The notes under the pieces: generated by a model
The model's input: the letters and a program-made list of their open reading frames with translations, nothing else
Told to the model about the DNA's origin: nothing
Databases searched by the model: none
Made by a program: the position numbers and the translations under genes
Origin: Diogma glabrata
Taxonomy: Eukaryota > Arthropoda > Insecta > Diptera > Cylindrotomidae
DNA length: 64,000 nucleotides
Assembly: GCA_963693315.1 (NCBI GenBank)
Contig: OY856187.1
Coordinates: forward strand, 383,075,711 to 383,139,710
Direction: 5' to 3'
Shown here: positions 44,301 through 59,300 of the stretch, piece after piece
Layout of the letters: every line of letters starts with the position of its first letter
Position numbering within the stretch: the first letter of the stretch is position 1

Positions 44301-47300
44301 TTTGGTTTCAAATGTAAAATTTTGGTTTGCAATTTATGGCCTGTTTAAGGTAGCAAACCTGGTATTTTGACTTATTTCGCTTAAATTGACATCTAGAGAT
44401 TACCGCTAGCATATTTTTTCAATTTTTTTTTTTGACAAAAATTTTGCAAAAAAAGCATGGGTTAACCCCTTACCTGTTTTTTTAGCGAAAAAAAAAGTTG
44501 TCGCAAATCTTGGGGAATGGCATATAAACTGAAAGGTGGGTCCAAAACAATCCCCTACCTCAAGTTATAGCATAATTGGTAAGCGGGTTTAGCCACAGCA
44601 CCAGCTTTGGTTTCAAATGTAAAATTTTGGTTTGCAATTTATGGCCTGTTTAAGGTAGCAAACCTGGTATTTTGACTTATTTCGCTTAAATTGACATCTA
44701 GAGATTACCGCTAGCATATTTTTTCAATTTTTTTTTTTGACAAAAATTTTGCAAAAAAGCATGGGTTAACCCCTTACCTGTTTTTTTAGCGAAAAAAAAA
44801 GTTGTCGCAAATCTTGGGGAATGGCATATAAACTGAAAGGTGGGTCCAAAACAATCCCCTACCTCAAGTTATAGCATAATTGGTAAGCGGGTTTAGCCAC
44901 AGCACCAGCTTTGGTTTCAAATGTAAAATTTTGGTTTGCAATTTATGGCCTGTTTAAGGTAGCAAACCTGGTATTTTGACTTATTTCGCTTAAATTGACA
45001 TCTAGAGATTACCGCTAGCATATTTTTTCAATTTTTTTTTTTGACAAAAATTTTGCAAAAAAAGCATGGGTTAACCCCTTACCTGTTTTTTTAGCGAAAA
45101 AAAAAGTTGTCGCAAATCTTGGGGAATGGCATATAAACTGAAAGGTGGGTCCAAAACAATCCCCTACCTCAAGTTATAGCATAATTGGTAAGCGGGTTTA
45201 GCCACAGCACCAGCTTTGGTTTCAAATGTAAAATTTTGGTTTGCAATTTATGGCCTGTTTAAGGTAGCAAACCTGGTATTTTGACTTATTTCGCTTAAAT
45301 TGACATCTAGAGATTACCGCTAGCATATTTTTTCAATTTTTTTTTTTGACAAAAATTTTGCAAAAAAAGCATGGGTTAACCCCTTACCTGTTTTTTTAGC
45401 GAAAAAAAAAGTTGTCGCAAATCTTGGGGAATGGCATATAAACTGAAAGGTGGGTCCAAAACAATCCCCTACCTCAAGTTATAGCATAATTGGTAAGCGG
45501 GTTTAGCCACAGCACCAGCTTTGGTTTCAAATGTAAAATTTTGGTTTGCAATTTATGGCCTGTTTAAGGTAGCAAACCTGGTATTTTGACTTATTTCGCT
45601 TAAATTGACATCTAGAGATTACCGCTAGCATATTTTTTCAATTTTTTTTTTTGACAAAAATTTTGCAAAAAAAGCATGGGTTAACCCCTTACCTGTTTTT
45701 TTAGCGAAAAAAAAAGTTGTCGCAAATCTTGGGGAATGGCATATAAACTGAAAGGTGGGTCCAAAACAATCCCCTACCTCAAGTTATAGCATAATTGGTA
45801 AGCGGGTTTAGCCACAGCACCAGCTTTGGTTTCAAATGTAAAATTTTGGTTTGCAATTTATGGCCTGTTTAAGGTAGCAAACCTGGTATTTTGACTTATT
45901 TCGCTTAAATTGACATCTAGAGATTACCGCTAGCATATTTTTTCAATTTTTTTTTTCTCAAAAATTTTGCAAAAAAAGCATGGGTTAACCCCTTACCTGT
46001 TTTTTTAGCGAAAAAAAAAGTTGTCGCAAATCTTGGGGAATGGCATATAAACTGAAAGGTGGGTCCAAAACAATCCCCTACCTCAAGTTATAGCATAATT
46101 GGTAAGCGGGTTTAGCCACAGCACCAGCTTTGGTTTCAAATGTAAAATTTTGGTTTGCAATTTATGGCCTGTTTAAGGTAGCAAACCTGGTATTTTGACT
46201 TATTTCGCTTAAATTGACATCTAGAGATTACCGCTAGCATATTTTTTCAATTTTTTTTTTGACAAAAATTTTGCAAAAAAAAAATGGGTTAACCCCTTAC
46301 CTGTTTTTTTAGCGAAAAAAAAAGTTGTCGCAAATCTTGGGGAATGGCATATAAACTGAAAGGTGGGTCCAAAACAATCCCCTACCTCAAGTTATAGCAT
46401 AATTGGTAAGCGGGTTTAGCCACAGCACCAGCTTTGGTTTCAAATGTAAAATTTTGGTTTGCAATTTATGGCCTGTTTAAGGTAGCAAACCTGGTATTTT
46501 GACTTATTTCGCTTAAATTGACATCTAGAGATTACCGCTAGCATATTTTTTCAATTTTTTTTTTTGACAAAAATTTTGCAAAAAAAGCATGGGTTAACCC
46601 CTTACCTGTTTTTTTAGCGAAAAAAAAAGTTGTCGCAAATCTTGGGGAATGGCATATAAACTGAAAGGTGGGTCCAAAACAATCCCCTACCTCAAGTTAT
46701 AGCATAATTGGTAAGCGGGTTTAGCCACAGCACCAGCTTTGGTTTCAAATATAAAATTTTTAATTGCAATTTATGGCCTGTTTAAGGTAGCAAACCTGGT
46801 ATTTTGACTTATTTCGCTTAAATTGACATCTAGAGATTACCGCTAGCATATTTTTTCAATTTTTTTTTTGACAAAAATTTTGCAAAAAAAGCATGGGTTA
46901 ACCCCTTACCTGTTTTTTTAGCGAAAAAAAAAGTTGTCGCAAATCTTGGGGAATGGCATATAAACTGAAAGGTGGGTCCAAAACAATCCCCTACCTCAAG
47001 TTATAGCATAATTGGTAAGCGGGTTTAGCCACAGCACCAGCTTTGGTTTCAAATGTAAAATTTTGGTTTGCAATTTATGGCCTGTTTAAGGTAGCAAACC
47101 TGGTATTTTGACTTATTTCGCTTAAATTGACATCTAGAGATTACCGCTAGCATATTTTTTCAATTTTTTTTTTTGACAAAAATTTTGCAAAAAAAGCATG
47201 GGTTAACCCCTTACCTGTTTTTTTAGCGAAAAAAAAAGTTGTCGCAAATCTTGGGGAATGGCATATAAACTGAAAGGTGGGTCCAAAACAATCCCCTACC

Positions 47301-50300
47301 TCAAGTTATAGCATAATTGGTAAGCGGGTTTAGCCACAGCACCAGCTTTGGTTTCAAATGTAAAATTTTGGTTTGCAATTTATGGCCTGTTTAAGGTAGC
47401 AAACCTGGTATTTTGACTTATTTCGCTTAAATTGACATCTAGAGATTACCGCTAGCATATTTTTTCAATTTTTTTTTTGACAAAAATTTTGCAAAAAAAG
47501 CATGGGTTAACCCCTTACCTGTTTTTTTAGCGAAAAAAAAAGTTGTCGCAAATCTTGGGGAATGGCATATAAACTGAAAGGTGGGTCCAAAACAATCCCC
47601 TACCTCAAGTTATAGCATAATTGGTAAGCGGGTTTAGCCACAGCACCAGCTTTGGTTTCAAATATAAAATTTTGGTTTGCAATTTATGGCCTGTTTAAGG
47701 TAGCAAACCTGGTATTTTGACTTATTTCGCTTAAATTGACATCTAGAGATTACCGCTAGCATATTTTTTCAATTTTTTTTTTTGACAAAAATTTTGCAAA
47801 AAAAGCAGAACCCCTTACCTGTTTTTTTAGCGAAAAAAAAAGTTGTCGCAAATCTTGGGGAATGGCATATAAACTGAAAGGTGGGTCCAAAACAATCCCC
47901 TACCTCAAGTTATAGCATAATTGGTAAGCGGGTTTAGCCACAGCACCAGCTTTGGTTTCAAATGTAAAATTTTGGTTTGCAATTTATGGCCTGTTTAAGG
48001 TAGCAAACCTGGTATTTTGACTTATTTCGCTTAAATTGACATCTAGAGATTACCGCTAGCATATTTTTTCAATTTTTTTTTTCTCAAAAATTTTGCAAAA
48101 AAAGCATGGGTTAACCCCTTACCTGTTTTTTTAGCGAAAAAAAAAGTTGTCGCAAATCTTGGGGAATGGCATATAAACTGAAAGGTGGGTCCAAAACAAT
48201 CCCCTACCTCAAGTTATAGCATAATTGGTAAGCGGGTTTAGCCACAGCACCAGCTTTGGTTTCAAATGTAAAATTTTGGTTTGCAATTTATGGCCTGTTT
48301 AAGGTAGCAAACCTGGTATTTTGGCTTATTTCGCTTAAATTGACATCTAGAGATTACCGCTAGCATATTTTTTCAATTTTTTTTTTTGACAAAAATTTTG
48401 CAAAAAAAGCATGGGTTAACCCCTTACCTGTTTTTTTAGCGAAAAAAAAAGTTGTCGCAAATCTTGGGGAATGGCATATAAACTGAAAGGTGGGTCCAAA
48501 ACAATCCCCTACCTCAAGTTATAGCATAATTGGTAAGCGGGTTTAGCCACAGCACCAGCTTTGGTTTCAAATGTAAAATTTTGGTTTGCAATTTATGGCC
48601 TGTTTAAGGTAGCAAACCTGGTATTTTGACTTATTTCGCTTAAATTGACATCTAGAGATTACCGCTAGCATATTTTTTCAATTTTTTTTTTCTCAAAAAT
48701 TTTGCAAAAAAAGCATGGGTTAACCCCTTACCTGTTTTTTTAGCGAAAAAAAAAGTTGTCGCAAATCTTGGGGAATGGCATATAAACTGAAAGGTGGGTC
48801 CAAAACAATCCCCTACCTCAAGTTATAGCATAATTGGTAAGCGGGTTTAGCCACAGCACCAGCTTTGGTTTCAAATGTAAAATTTTGGTTTGCAATTTAT
48901 GGCCTGTTTAAGGTAGCAAACCTGGTATTTTGACTTATTTCGCTTAAATTGACATCTAGAGATTACCGCTAGCATATTTTTTCAATTTTTTTTTTTGACA
49001 AAAATTTTGCAAAAAAGCATGGGTTAACCCCTTACCTGTTTTTTTAGCGAAAAAAAAAGTTGTCGCAAATCTTGGGGAATGGCATATAAACTGAAAGGTG
49101 GGTCCAAAACAATCCCCTACCTCAAGTTATAGCATAATTGGTAAGCGGGTTTAGCCACAGCACCAGCTTTGGTTTCAAATGTAAAATTTTGGTTTGCAAT
49201 TTATGGCCTGTTTAAGGTAGCAAACCTGGTATTTTGACTTATTTCGCTTAAATTGACATCTAGAGATTACCGCTAGCATATTTTTTCAATTTTTTTTTTT
49301 GACAAAAATTTTGCAAAAAAAGCATGGGTTAACCCCTTACCTGTTTTTTTAGCGAAAAAAAAAGTTGTCGCAAATCTTGGGGAATGGCATATAAACTGAA
49401 AGGTGGGTCCAAAACAATCCCCTACCTCAAGTTATAGCATAATTGGTAAGCGGGTTTAGCCACAGCACCAGCTTTGGTTTCAAATGTAAAATTTTGGTTT
49501 GCAATTTATGGCCTGTTTAAGGTAGCAAACCTGGTATTTTGACTTATTTCGCTTAAATTGACATCTAGAGATTACCGCTAGCATATTTTTTCAATTTTTT
49601 TTTTCTCAAAAATTTTGCAAAAAAAGCATGGGTTAACCCCTTACCTGTTTTTTTAGCGAAAAAAAAAGTTGTCGCAAATCTTGGGGAATGGCATATAAAC
49701 TGAAAGGTGGGTCCAAAACAATCCCCTACCTCAAGTTATAGCATAATTGGTAAGCGGGTTTAGCCACAGCACCAGCTTTGGTTTCAAATGTAAAATTTTG
49801 GTTTGCAATTTATGGCCTGTTTAAGGTAGCAAACCTGGTATTTTGACTTATTTCGCTTAAATTGACATCTAGAGATTACCGCTAGCATATTTTTTCAATT
49901 TTTTTTTTCTCAAAAATTTTGCAAAAAAAGCATGGGTTAACCCCTTACCTGTTTTTTTAGCGAAAAAAAAAGTTGTCGCAAATCTTGGGGAATGGCATAT
50001 AAACTGAAAGGTGGGTCCAAAACAATCCCCTACCTCAAGTTATAGCATAATTGGTAAGCGGGTTTAGCCACAGCACCAGCTTTGGTTTCAAATGTAAAAT
50101 TTTGGTTTGCAATTTATGGCCTGTTTAAGGTAGCAAACCTGGTATTTTGACTTATTTCGCTTAAATTGACATCTAGAGATTACCGCTAGCATATTTTTTC
50201 AATTTTTTTTTTTGACAAAAATTTTGCAAAAAAAGCATGGGTTAACCCCTTACCTGTTTTTTTAGCGAAAAAAAAAGTTGTCGCAAATCTTGGGGAATGG

Positions 50301-53300
50301 CATATAAACTGAAAGGTGGGTCCAAAACAATCCCCTACCTCAAGTTATAGCATAATTGGTAAGCGGGTTTAGCCACAGCACCAGCTTTGGTTTCAAATGT
50401 AAAATTTTGGTTTGCAATTTATGGCCTGTTTAAGGTAGCAAACCTGGTATTTTGACTTATTTCGCTTAAATTGACATCTAGAGATTACCGCTAGCATATT
50501 TTTTCAATTTTTTTTTTCTCAAAAATTTTGCAAAAAAAGCATGGGTTAACCCCTTACCTGTTTTTTTAGCGAAAAAAAAAGTTGTCGCAAATCTTGGGGA
50601 ATGGCATATAAACTGAAAGGTGGGTCCAAAACAATCCCCTACCTCAAGTTATAGCATAATTGGTAAGCGGGTTTAGCCACAGCACCAGCTTTGGTTTCAA
50701 ATGTAAAATTTTGGTTTGCAATTTATGGCCTGTTTAAGGTAGCAAACCTGGTATTTTGACTTATTTCGCTTAAATTGACATCTAGAGATTACCGCTAGCA
50801 TATTTTTTCAATTTTTTTTTTGACAAAAATTTTGCAAAAAAAAAATGGGTTAACCCCTTACCTGTTTTTTTAGCGAAAAAAAAAGTTGTCGCAAATCTTG
50901 GGGAATGGCATATAAACTGAAAGGTGGGTCCAAAACAATCCCCTACCTCAAGTTATAGCATAATTGGTAAGCGGGTTTAGCCACAGCACCAGCTTTGGTT
51001 TCAAATGTAAAATTTTGGTTTGCAATTTATGGCCTGTTTAAGGTAGCAAACCTGGTATTTTGACTTATTTCGCTTAAATTGACATCTAGAGATTACCGCT
51101 AGCATATTTTTTCAATTTTTTTTTTGACAAAAATTTTGCAAAAAAAGCATGGGTTAACCCCTTACCTGTTTTTTTAGCGAAAAAAAAAGTTGTCGCAAAT
51201 CTTGGGGAATGGCATATAAACTGAAAGGTGGGTCCAAAACAATCCCCTACCTCAAGTTATAGCATAATTGGTAAGCGGGTTTAGCCACAGCACCAGCTTT
51301 GGTTTCAAATGTAAAATTTTGGTTTGCAATTTATGGCCTGTTTAAGGTAGCAAACCTGGTATTTTGACTTATTTCGCTTAAATTGACATCTAGAGATTAC
51401 CGCTAGCATATTTTTTCAATTTTTTTTTTTGACAAAAATTTTGCAAAAAAAGCATGGGTTAACCCCTTACCTGTTTTTTTAGCGAAAAAAAAAGTTGTCG
51501 CAAATCTTGGGGAATGGCATATAAACTGAAAGGTGGGTCCAAAACAATCCCCTACCTCAAGTTATAGCATAATTGGTAAGCGGGTTTAGCCACAGCACCA
51601 GCTTTGGTTTCAAATGTAAAATTTTGGTTTGCAATTTATGGCCTGTTTAAGGTAGCAAACCTGGTATTTTGACTTATTTCGCTTAAATTGACATCTAGAG
51701 ATTACCGCTAGCATATTTTTTCAATTTTTTTTTTCTCAAAAATTTTGCAAAAAAAGCATGGGTTAACCCCTTACCTGTTTTTTTAGCGAAAAAAAAAGTT
51801 GTCGCAAATCTTGGGGAATGGCATATAAACTGAAAGGTGGGTCCAAAACAATCCCCTACCTCAAGTTATAGCATAATTGGTAAGCGGGTTTAGCCACAGC
51901 ACCAGCTTTGGTTTCAAATGTAAAATTTTGGTTTGCAATTTATGGCCTGTTTAAGGTAGCAAACCTGGTATTTTGACTTATTTCGCTTAAATTGACATCT
52001 AGAGATTACCGCTAGCATATTTTTTCAATTTTTTTTTTTGACAAAAATTTTGCAAAAAAAGCATGGGTTAACCCCTTACCTGTTTTTTTAGCGAAAAAAA
52101 AAGTTGTCGCAAATCTTGGGGAATGGCATATAAACTGAAAGGTGGGTCCAAAACAATCCCCTACCTCAAGTTATAGCATAATTGGTAAGCGGGTTTAGCC
52201 ACAGCACCAGCTTTGGTTTCAAATGTAAAATTTTGGTTTGCAATTTATGGCCTGTTTAAGGTAGCAAACCTGGTATTTTGACTTATTTCGCTTAAATTGA
52301 CATCTAGAGATTACCGCTAGCATATTTTTTCAATTTTTTTTTTGACAAAAATTTTGCAAAAAAAGCATGGGTTAACCCCTTACCTGTTTTTTTAGCGAAA
52401 AAAAAAGTTGTCGCAAATCTTGGGGAATGGCATATAAACTGAAAGGTGGGTCCAAAACAATCCCCTACCTCAAGTTATAGCATAATTGGTAAGCGGGTTT
52501 AGCCACAGCACCAGCTTTGGTTTCAAATGTAAAATTTTGGTTTGCAATTTATGGCCTGTTTAAGGTAGCAAACCTGGTATTTTGACTTATTTCGCTTAAA
52601 TTGACATCTAGAGATTACCGCTAGCATATTTTTTCAATTTTTTTTTTCTCAAAAATTTTGCAAAAAAAGCATGGGTTAACCCCTTACCTGTTTTTTTAGC
52701 GAAAAAAAAAGTTGTCGCAAATCTTGGGGAATGGCATATAAACTGAAAGGTGGGTCCAAAACAATCCCCTACCTCAAGTTATAGCATAATTGGTAAGCGG
52801 GTTTAGCCACAGCACCAGCTTTGGTTTCAAATGTAAAATTTTGGTTTGCAATTTATGGCCTGTTTAAGGTAGCAAACCTGGTATTTTGACTTATTTCGCT
52901 TAAATTGACATCTAGAGATTACCGCTAGCATATTTTTTCAATTTTTTTTTTTGACAAAAATTTTGCAAAAAAGCATGGGTTAACCCCTTACCTGTTTTTT
53001 TAGCGAAAAAAAAAGTTGTCGCAAATCTTGGGGAATGGCATATAAACTGAAAGGTGGGTCCAAAACAATCCCCTACCTCAAGTTATAGCATAATTGGTAA
53101 GCGGGTTTAGCCACAGCACCAGCTTTGGTTTCAAATGTAAAATTTTGGTTTGCAATTTATGGCCTGTTTAAGGTAGCAAACCTGGTATTTTGGCTTATTT
53201 CGCTTAAATTGACATCTAGAGATTACCGCTAGCATATTTTTTCAATTTTTTTTTTTGACAAAAATTTTGCAAAAAAAGCATGGGTTAACCCCTTACCTGT

Positions 53301-56300
53301 TTTTTTAGCGAAAAAAAAAGTTGTCGCAAATCTTGGGGAATGGCATATAAACTGAAAGGTGGGTCCAAAACAATCCCCTACCTCAAGTTATAGCATAATT
53401 GGTAAGCGGGTTTAGCCACAGCACCAGCTTTGGTTTCAAATGTAAAATTTTGGTTTGCAATTTATGGCCTGTTTAAGGTAGCAAACCTGGTATTTTGACT
53501 TATTTCGCTTAAATTGACATCTAGAGATTACCGCTAGCATATTTTTTCAATTTTTTTTTTTGACAAAAATTTTGCAAAAAAAGCATGGGTTAACCCCTTA
53601 CCTGTTTTTTTAGCGAAAAAAAAAGTTGTCGCAAATCTTGGGGAATGGCATATAAACTGAAAGGTGGGTCCAAAACAATCCCCTACCTCAAGTTATAGCA
53701 TAATTGGTAAGCGGGTTTAGCCACAGCACCAGCTTTGGTTTCAAATGTAAAATTTTGGTTTGCAATTTATGGCCTGTTTAAGGTAGCAAACCTGGTATTT
53801 TGACTTATTTCGCTTAAATTGACATCTAGAGATTACCGCTAGCATATTTTTTCAATTTTTTTTTTCTCAAAAATTTTGCAAAAAAAGCATGGGTTAACCC
53901 CTTACCTGTTTTTTTAGCGAAAAAAAAAGTTGTCGCAAATCTTGGGGAATGGCATATAAACTGAAAGGTGGGTCCAAAACAATCCCCTACCTCAAGTTAT
54001 AGCATAATTGGTAAGCGGGTTTAGCCACAGCACCAGCTTTGGTTTCAAATGTAAAATTTTGGTTTGCAATTTATGGCCTGTTTAAGGTAGCAAACCTGGT
54101 ATTTTGACTTATTTCGCTTAAATTGACATCTAGAGATTACCGCTAGCATATTTTTTCAATTTTTTTTTTGACAAAAATTTTGCAAAAAAAAAATGGGTTA
54201 ACCCCTTACCTGTTTTTTTAGCGAAAAAAAAAGTTGTCGCAAATCTTGGGGAATGGCATATAAACTGAAAGGTGGGTCCAAAACAATCCCCTACCTCAAG
54301 TTATAGCATAATTGGTAAGCGGGTTTAGCCACAGCACCAGCTTTGGTTTCAAATGTAAAATTTTGGTTTGCAATTTATGGCCTGTTTAAGGTAGCAAACC
54401 TGGTATTTTGACTTATTTCGCTTAAATTGACATCTAGAGATTACCGCTAGCATATTTTTTCAATTTTTTTTTTTGACAAAAATTTTGCAAAAAAAGCATG
54501 GGTTAACCCCTTACCTGTTTTTTTAGCGAAAAAAAAAGTTGTCGCAAATCTTGGGGAATGGCATATAAACTGAAAGGTGGGTCCAAAACAATCCCCTACC
54601 TCAAGTTATAGCATAATTGGTAAGCGGGTTTATCCACAGCACCAGCTTTGGTTTCAAATGTAAAATTTTGGTTTGCAATTTATGGCCTGTTTAAGGTAGC
54701 AAACCTGGTATTTTGACTTATTTCGCTTAAATTGACATCTAGAGATTACCGCTAGCATATTTTTTCAATTTTTTTTTTTGACAAAAATTTTGCAAAAAAA
54801 GCATGGGTTAACCCCTTACCTGTTTTTTTAGCGAAAAAAAAAGTTGTCGCAAATCTTGGGGAATGGCATATAAACTGAAAGGTGGGTCCAAAACAATCCC
54901 CTACCTCAAGTTATAGCATAATTGGTAAGCGGGTTTAGCCACAGCACCAGCTTTGGTTTCAAATGTAAAATTTTGGTTTGCAATTTATGGCCTGTTTAAG
55001 GTAGCAAACCTGGTATTTTGGCTTATTTCGCTTAAATTGACATCTAGAGATTACCGCTAGCATATTTTTTCAATTTTTTTTTTTGACAAAAATTTTGCAA
55101 AAAAAGCATGGGTTAACCCCTTACCTATTTTTTTAGCGAAAAAAAAAGTTGTCGCAAATCTTGGGGAATGGCATATAAACTGAAAGGTGGGTCCAAAACA
55201 ATCCCCTACCTCAAGTTATAGCATAATTGGTAAGCGGGTTTAGCCACAGCACCAGCTTTGGTTTCAAATGTAAAATTTTGGTTTGCAATTTATGGCCTGT
55301 TTAAGGTAGCAAACCTGGTATTTTGACTTATTTCGCTTAAATTGACATCTAGAGATTACCGCTAGCATATTTTTTCAATTTTTTTTTTCTCAAAAATTTT
55401 GCAAAAAAAGCATGGGTTAACCCCTTACCTGTTTTTTTAGCGAAAAAAAAAGTTGTCGCAAATCTTGGGGAATGGCATATAAACTGAAAGGTGGGTCCAA
55501 AACAATCCCCTACCTCAAGTTATAGCATAATTGGTAAGCGGGTTTAGCCACAGCCCCAGCTTTGGTTTCAAATGTAAAATTTTGGTTTGCAATTTATGGC
55601 CTGTTTAAGGTAGCAAACCTGGTATTTTGGCTTATTTCGCTTAAATTGACATCTAGAGATTACCGCTAGCATATTTTTTCAATTTTTTTTTTTGACAAAA
55701 ATTTTGCAAAAAAAGCATGGGTTAACCCCTTACCTGTTTTTTTAGCGAAAAAAAAAGTTGTCGCAAATCTTGGGGAATGGCATATAAACTGAAAGGTGGG
55801 TCCAAAACAATCCCCTACCTCAAGTTATAGCATAATTGGTAAGCGGGTTTAGCCACAGCACCAGCTTTGGTTTCAAATGTAAAATTTTGGTTTGCAATTT
55901 ATGGCCTGTTTAAGGTAGCAAACCTGGTATTTTGGCTTATTTCGCTTAAATTGACATCTAGAGATTACCGCTAGCATATTTTTTCAATTTTTTTTTTTGA
56001 CAAAAATTTTGCAAAAAAAGCATGGGTTAACCCCTTACCTGTTTTTTTAGCGAAAAAAAAAGTTGTCGCAAATCTTGGGGAATGGCATATAAACTGAAAG
56101 GTGGGTCCAAAACAATCCCCTATCTCAAGTTATAGCATAATTGGTAAGCGGGTTTAGCCACAGCACCAGCTTTGGTTTCAAATGTAAAATTTTGGTTTGC
56201 AATTTATGGCCTGTTTAAGGTAGCAAACCTGGTATTTTGACTTATTTCGCTTAAATTGACATCTAGAGATTACCGCTAGCATATTTTTTCAATTTTTTTT

Positions 56301-59300
56301 TTCTCAAAAATTTTGCAAAAAAAGCATGGGTTAACCCCTTACCTGTTTTTTTAGCGAAAAAAAAAGTTGTCGCAAATCTTGGGGAATGGCATATAAACTG
56401 AAAGGTGGGTCCAAAACAATCCCCTACCTCAAGTTATAGCATAATTGGTAAGCGGGTTTAGCCACAGCACCAGCTTTGGTTTCAAATGTAAAATTTTGGT
56501 TTGCAATTTATGGCCTGTTTAAGGTAGCAACCCTGGTATTTTGACTTATTTCGCTTAAATTGACATCTAGAGATTACCGCTAGCATATTTTTTCAATTTT
56601 TTTTTTCTCAAAAATTTTGCAAAAAAAGCATGGGTTAACCCCTTACCTGTTTTTTTAGCGAAAAAAAAAGTTGTCGCAAATCTTGGGGAATGGCATATAA
56701 ACTGAAAGGTGGGTCCAAAACAATCCCCTACCTCAAGTTATAGCATAATTGGTAAGCGGGTTTAGCCACAGCACCAGCTTTGGTTTCAAATGTAAAATTT
56801 TGGTTTGCAATTTATGGCCTGTTTAAGGTAGCAAACCTGGTATTTTGACTTATTTCGCTTAAATTGACATCTAGAGATTACCGCTAGCATATTTTTTCAA
56901 TTTTTTTTTTTGACAAAAATTTTGCAAAAAAAGCATGGGTTAACCCCTTACCTGTTTTTTTAGCGAAAAAAAAAGTTGTCGCAAATCTTGGGGAATGGCA
57001 TATAAACTGAAAGGTGGGTCCAAAACAATCCCCTACCTCAAGTTATAGCATAATTGGTAAGCAGGTTTTGCCACAGCACCAGCTTTGGTTTCAAATGTAA
57101 AATTTTGGTTTGCAATTTATGGCCTGTTTAAGGTAGCAAACCTGGTATTTTGACTTATTTCGCTTAAATTGACATCTAGAGATTACCGCTAGCATATTTT
57201 TTCAATTTTTTTTTTCTCAAAAATTTTGCAAAAAAGCATGGGTTAACCCCTTACCTGTTTTTTTAGCGAAAAAAAAAGTTGTCGCAAATCTTGGGGAATG
57301 GCATATAAACTGAAAGGTGGGTCCAAAACAATCCCCTACCTCAAGTTATAGCATAATTGGTAAGCGGGTTTAGCCACAGCACCAGCTTTGGTTTCAAATG
57401 TAAAATTTTGGTTTGCAATTTATGGCCTGTTTAAGGTAGCAAACCTGGTATTTTGACTTATTTCGCTTAAATTGACATCTAGAGATTACCGCTAGCATAT
57501 TTTTTCAATTTTTTTTTTGACAAAAATTTTGCAAAAAAAAAATGGGTTAACCCCTTACCTGTTTTTTTAGCGAAAAAAAAAGTTGTCGCAAATCTTGGGG
57601 AATGGCATATAAACTGAAAGGTGGGTCCAAAACAATCCCCTACCTCAAGTTATAGCATAATTGGTAAGCGGGTTTAGCCACAGCACCAGCTTTGGTTTCA
57701 AATGTAAAATTTTGGTTTGCAATTTATGGCCTGTTTAAGGTAGCAAACCTGGTATTTTGACTTATTTCGCTTAAATTGACATCTAGAGATTACCTAGAGA
57801 TCAGGCCTTTTAAGCCTTACCTGTTTTTTTAGCGAAAAAAAAAGTTGTCGCAAATCTTGGGGAATGGCATATAAACTGAAAGGTGGGTCCAAAACAATCC
57901 CCTACCTCAAGTTATAGCATAATTGGTAAGCGGGTTTAGCCACAGCACCAGCTTTGGTTTCAAATGTAAAATTTTGGTTTGCAATTTATGGCCTGTTTAA
58001 GGTAGCAAACCTGGTATTTTGACTTATTTCGCTTAAATTGACATCTAGAGATTACCGCTAGCATATTTTTTCAATTTTTTTTTTCTCAAAAATTTTGCAA
58101 AAAAAGCATGGGTTAACCCCTTACCTGTTTTTTTAGCGAAAAAAAAAGTTGTCGCAAATCTTGGGGAATGGCATATAAACTGAAAGGTGGGTCCAAAACA
58201 ATCCCCTACCTCAAGTTATAGCATAATTGGTAAGCGGGTTTAGCCACAGCACCAGCTTTGGTTTCAAATGTAAAATTTTGGTTTGCAATTTATGGCCTGT
58301 TTAAGGTAGCAAACCTGGTATTTTGACTTATTTCGCTTAAATTGACATCTAGAGATTACCGCTAGCATATTTTTTCAATTTTTTTTTTCTCAAAAATTTT
58401 GCAAAAAAAGCATGGGTTAACCCCTTACCTGTTTTTTTAGCGAAAAAAAAAGTTGTCGCAAATCTTGGGGAATGGCATATAAACTGAAAGGTGGGTCCAA
58501 AACAATCCCCTACCTCAAGTTATAGCATAATTGGTAAGCGGGTTTAGCCACAGCACCAGCTTTGGTTTCAAATGTAAAATTTTGGTTTGCAATTTATGGC
58601 CTGTTAAAGGTAGCAAACCTGGTATTTTGACTTATTTCGCTTAAATTGACATCTAGAGATTACCGCTAGCATATTTTTTCAATTTTTTTTTTCTCAAAAA
58701 TTTTGCAAAAAAAGCATGGGTTAACCCCTTACCTGTTTTTTTAGCGAAAAAAAAGTTGTCGCAAATCTTGGGGAATGGCATATAAACTGAAAGGTGGGTC
58801 CAAAACAATCCCCTACCTCAAGTTATAGCATAATTGGTAAGCGGGTTTAGCCACAGCACCAGCTTTGGTTTCAAATGTAAAATTTTGGTTTGCAATTTAT
58901 GGACTGTTTAAGGTAGCAAACCTGGTATTTTGACTTATTTCGCTTAAATTGACATCTAGAGATTACCGCTAGCATATTTTTTCAATTTTTTTTTTCTCAA
59001 AAATTTTGCAAAAAAAGCATGGGTTAACCCCTTACCTGTTTTTTTAGCGAAAAAAAAAGTTGTCGCAAATCTTGGGGAATGGCATATAAACTGAAAGGTG
59101 GGTCCAAAACAATCCCCTACCTCAAGTTATAGCATAATTGGTAAGCGGGCTTAGCCACAGCACCAGCTTTGGTTTCAAATGTAAAATTTTGGTTTGCAAT
59201 TTATGGCCTGTTTAAGGTAGCAAACCTGGTATTTTGACTTATTTCGCTTAAATTGACATCTAGAGATTACCGCTAGCATATTTTTTCAATTTTTTTTTTC

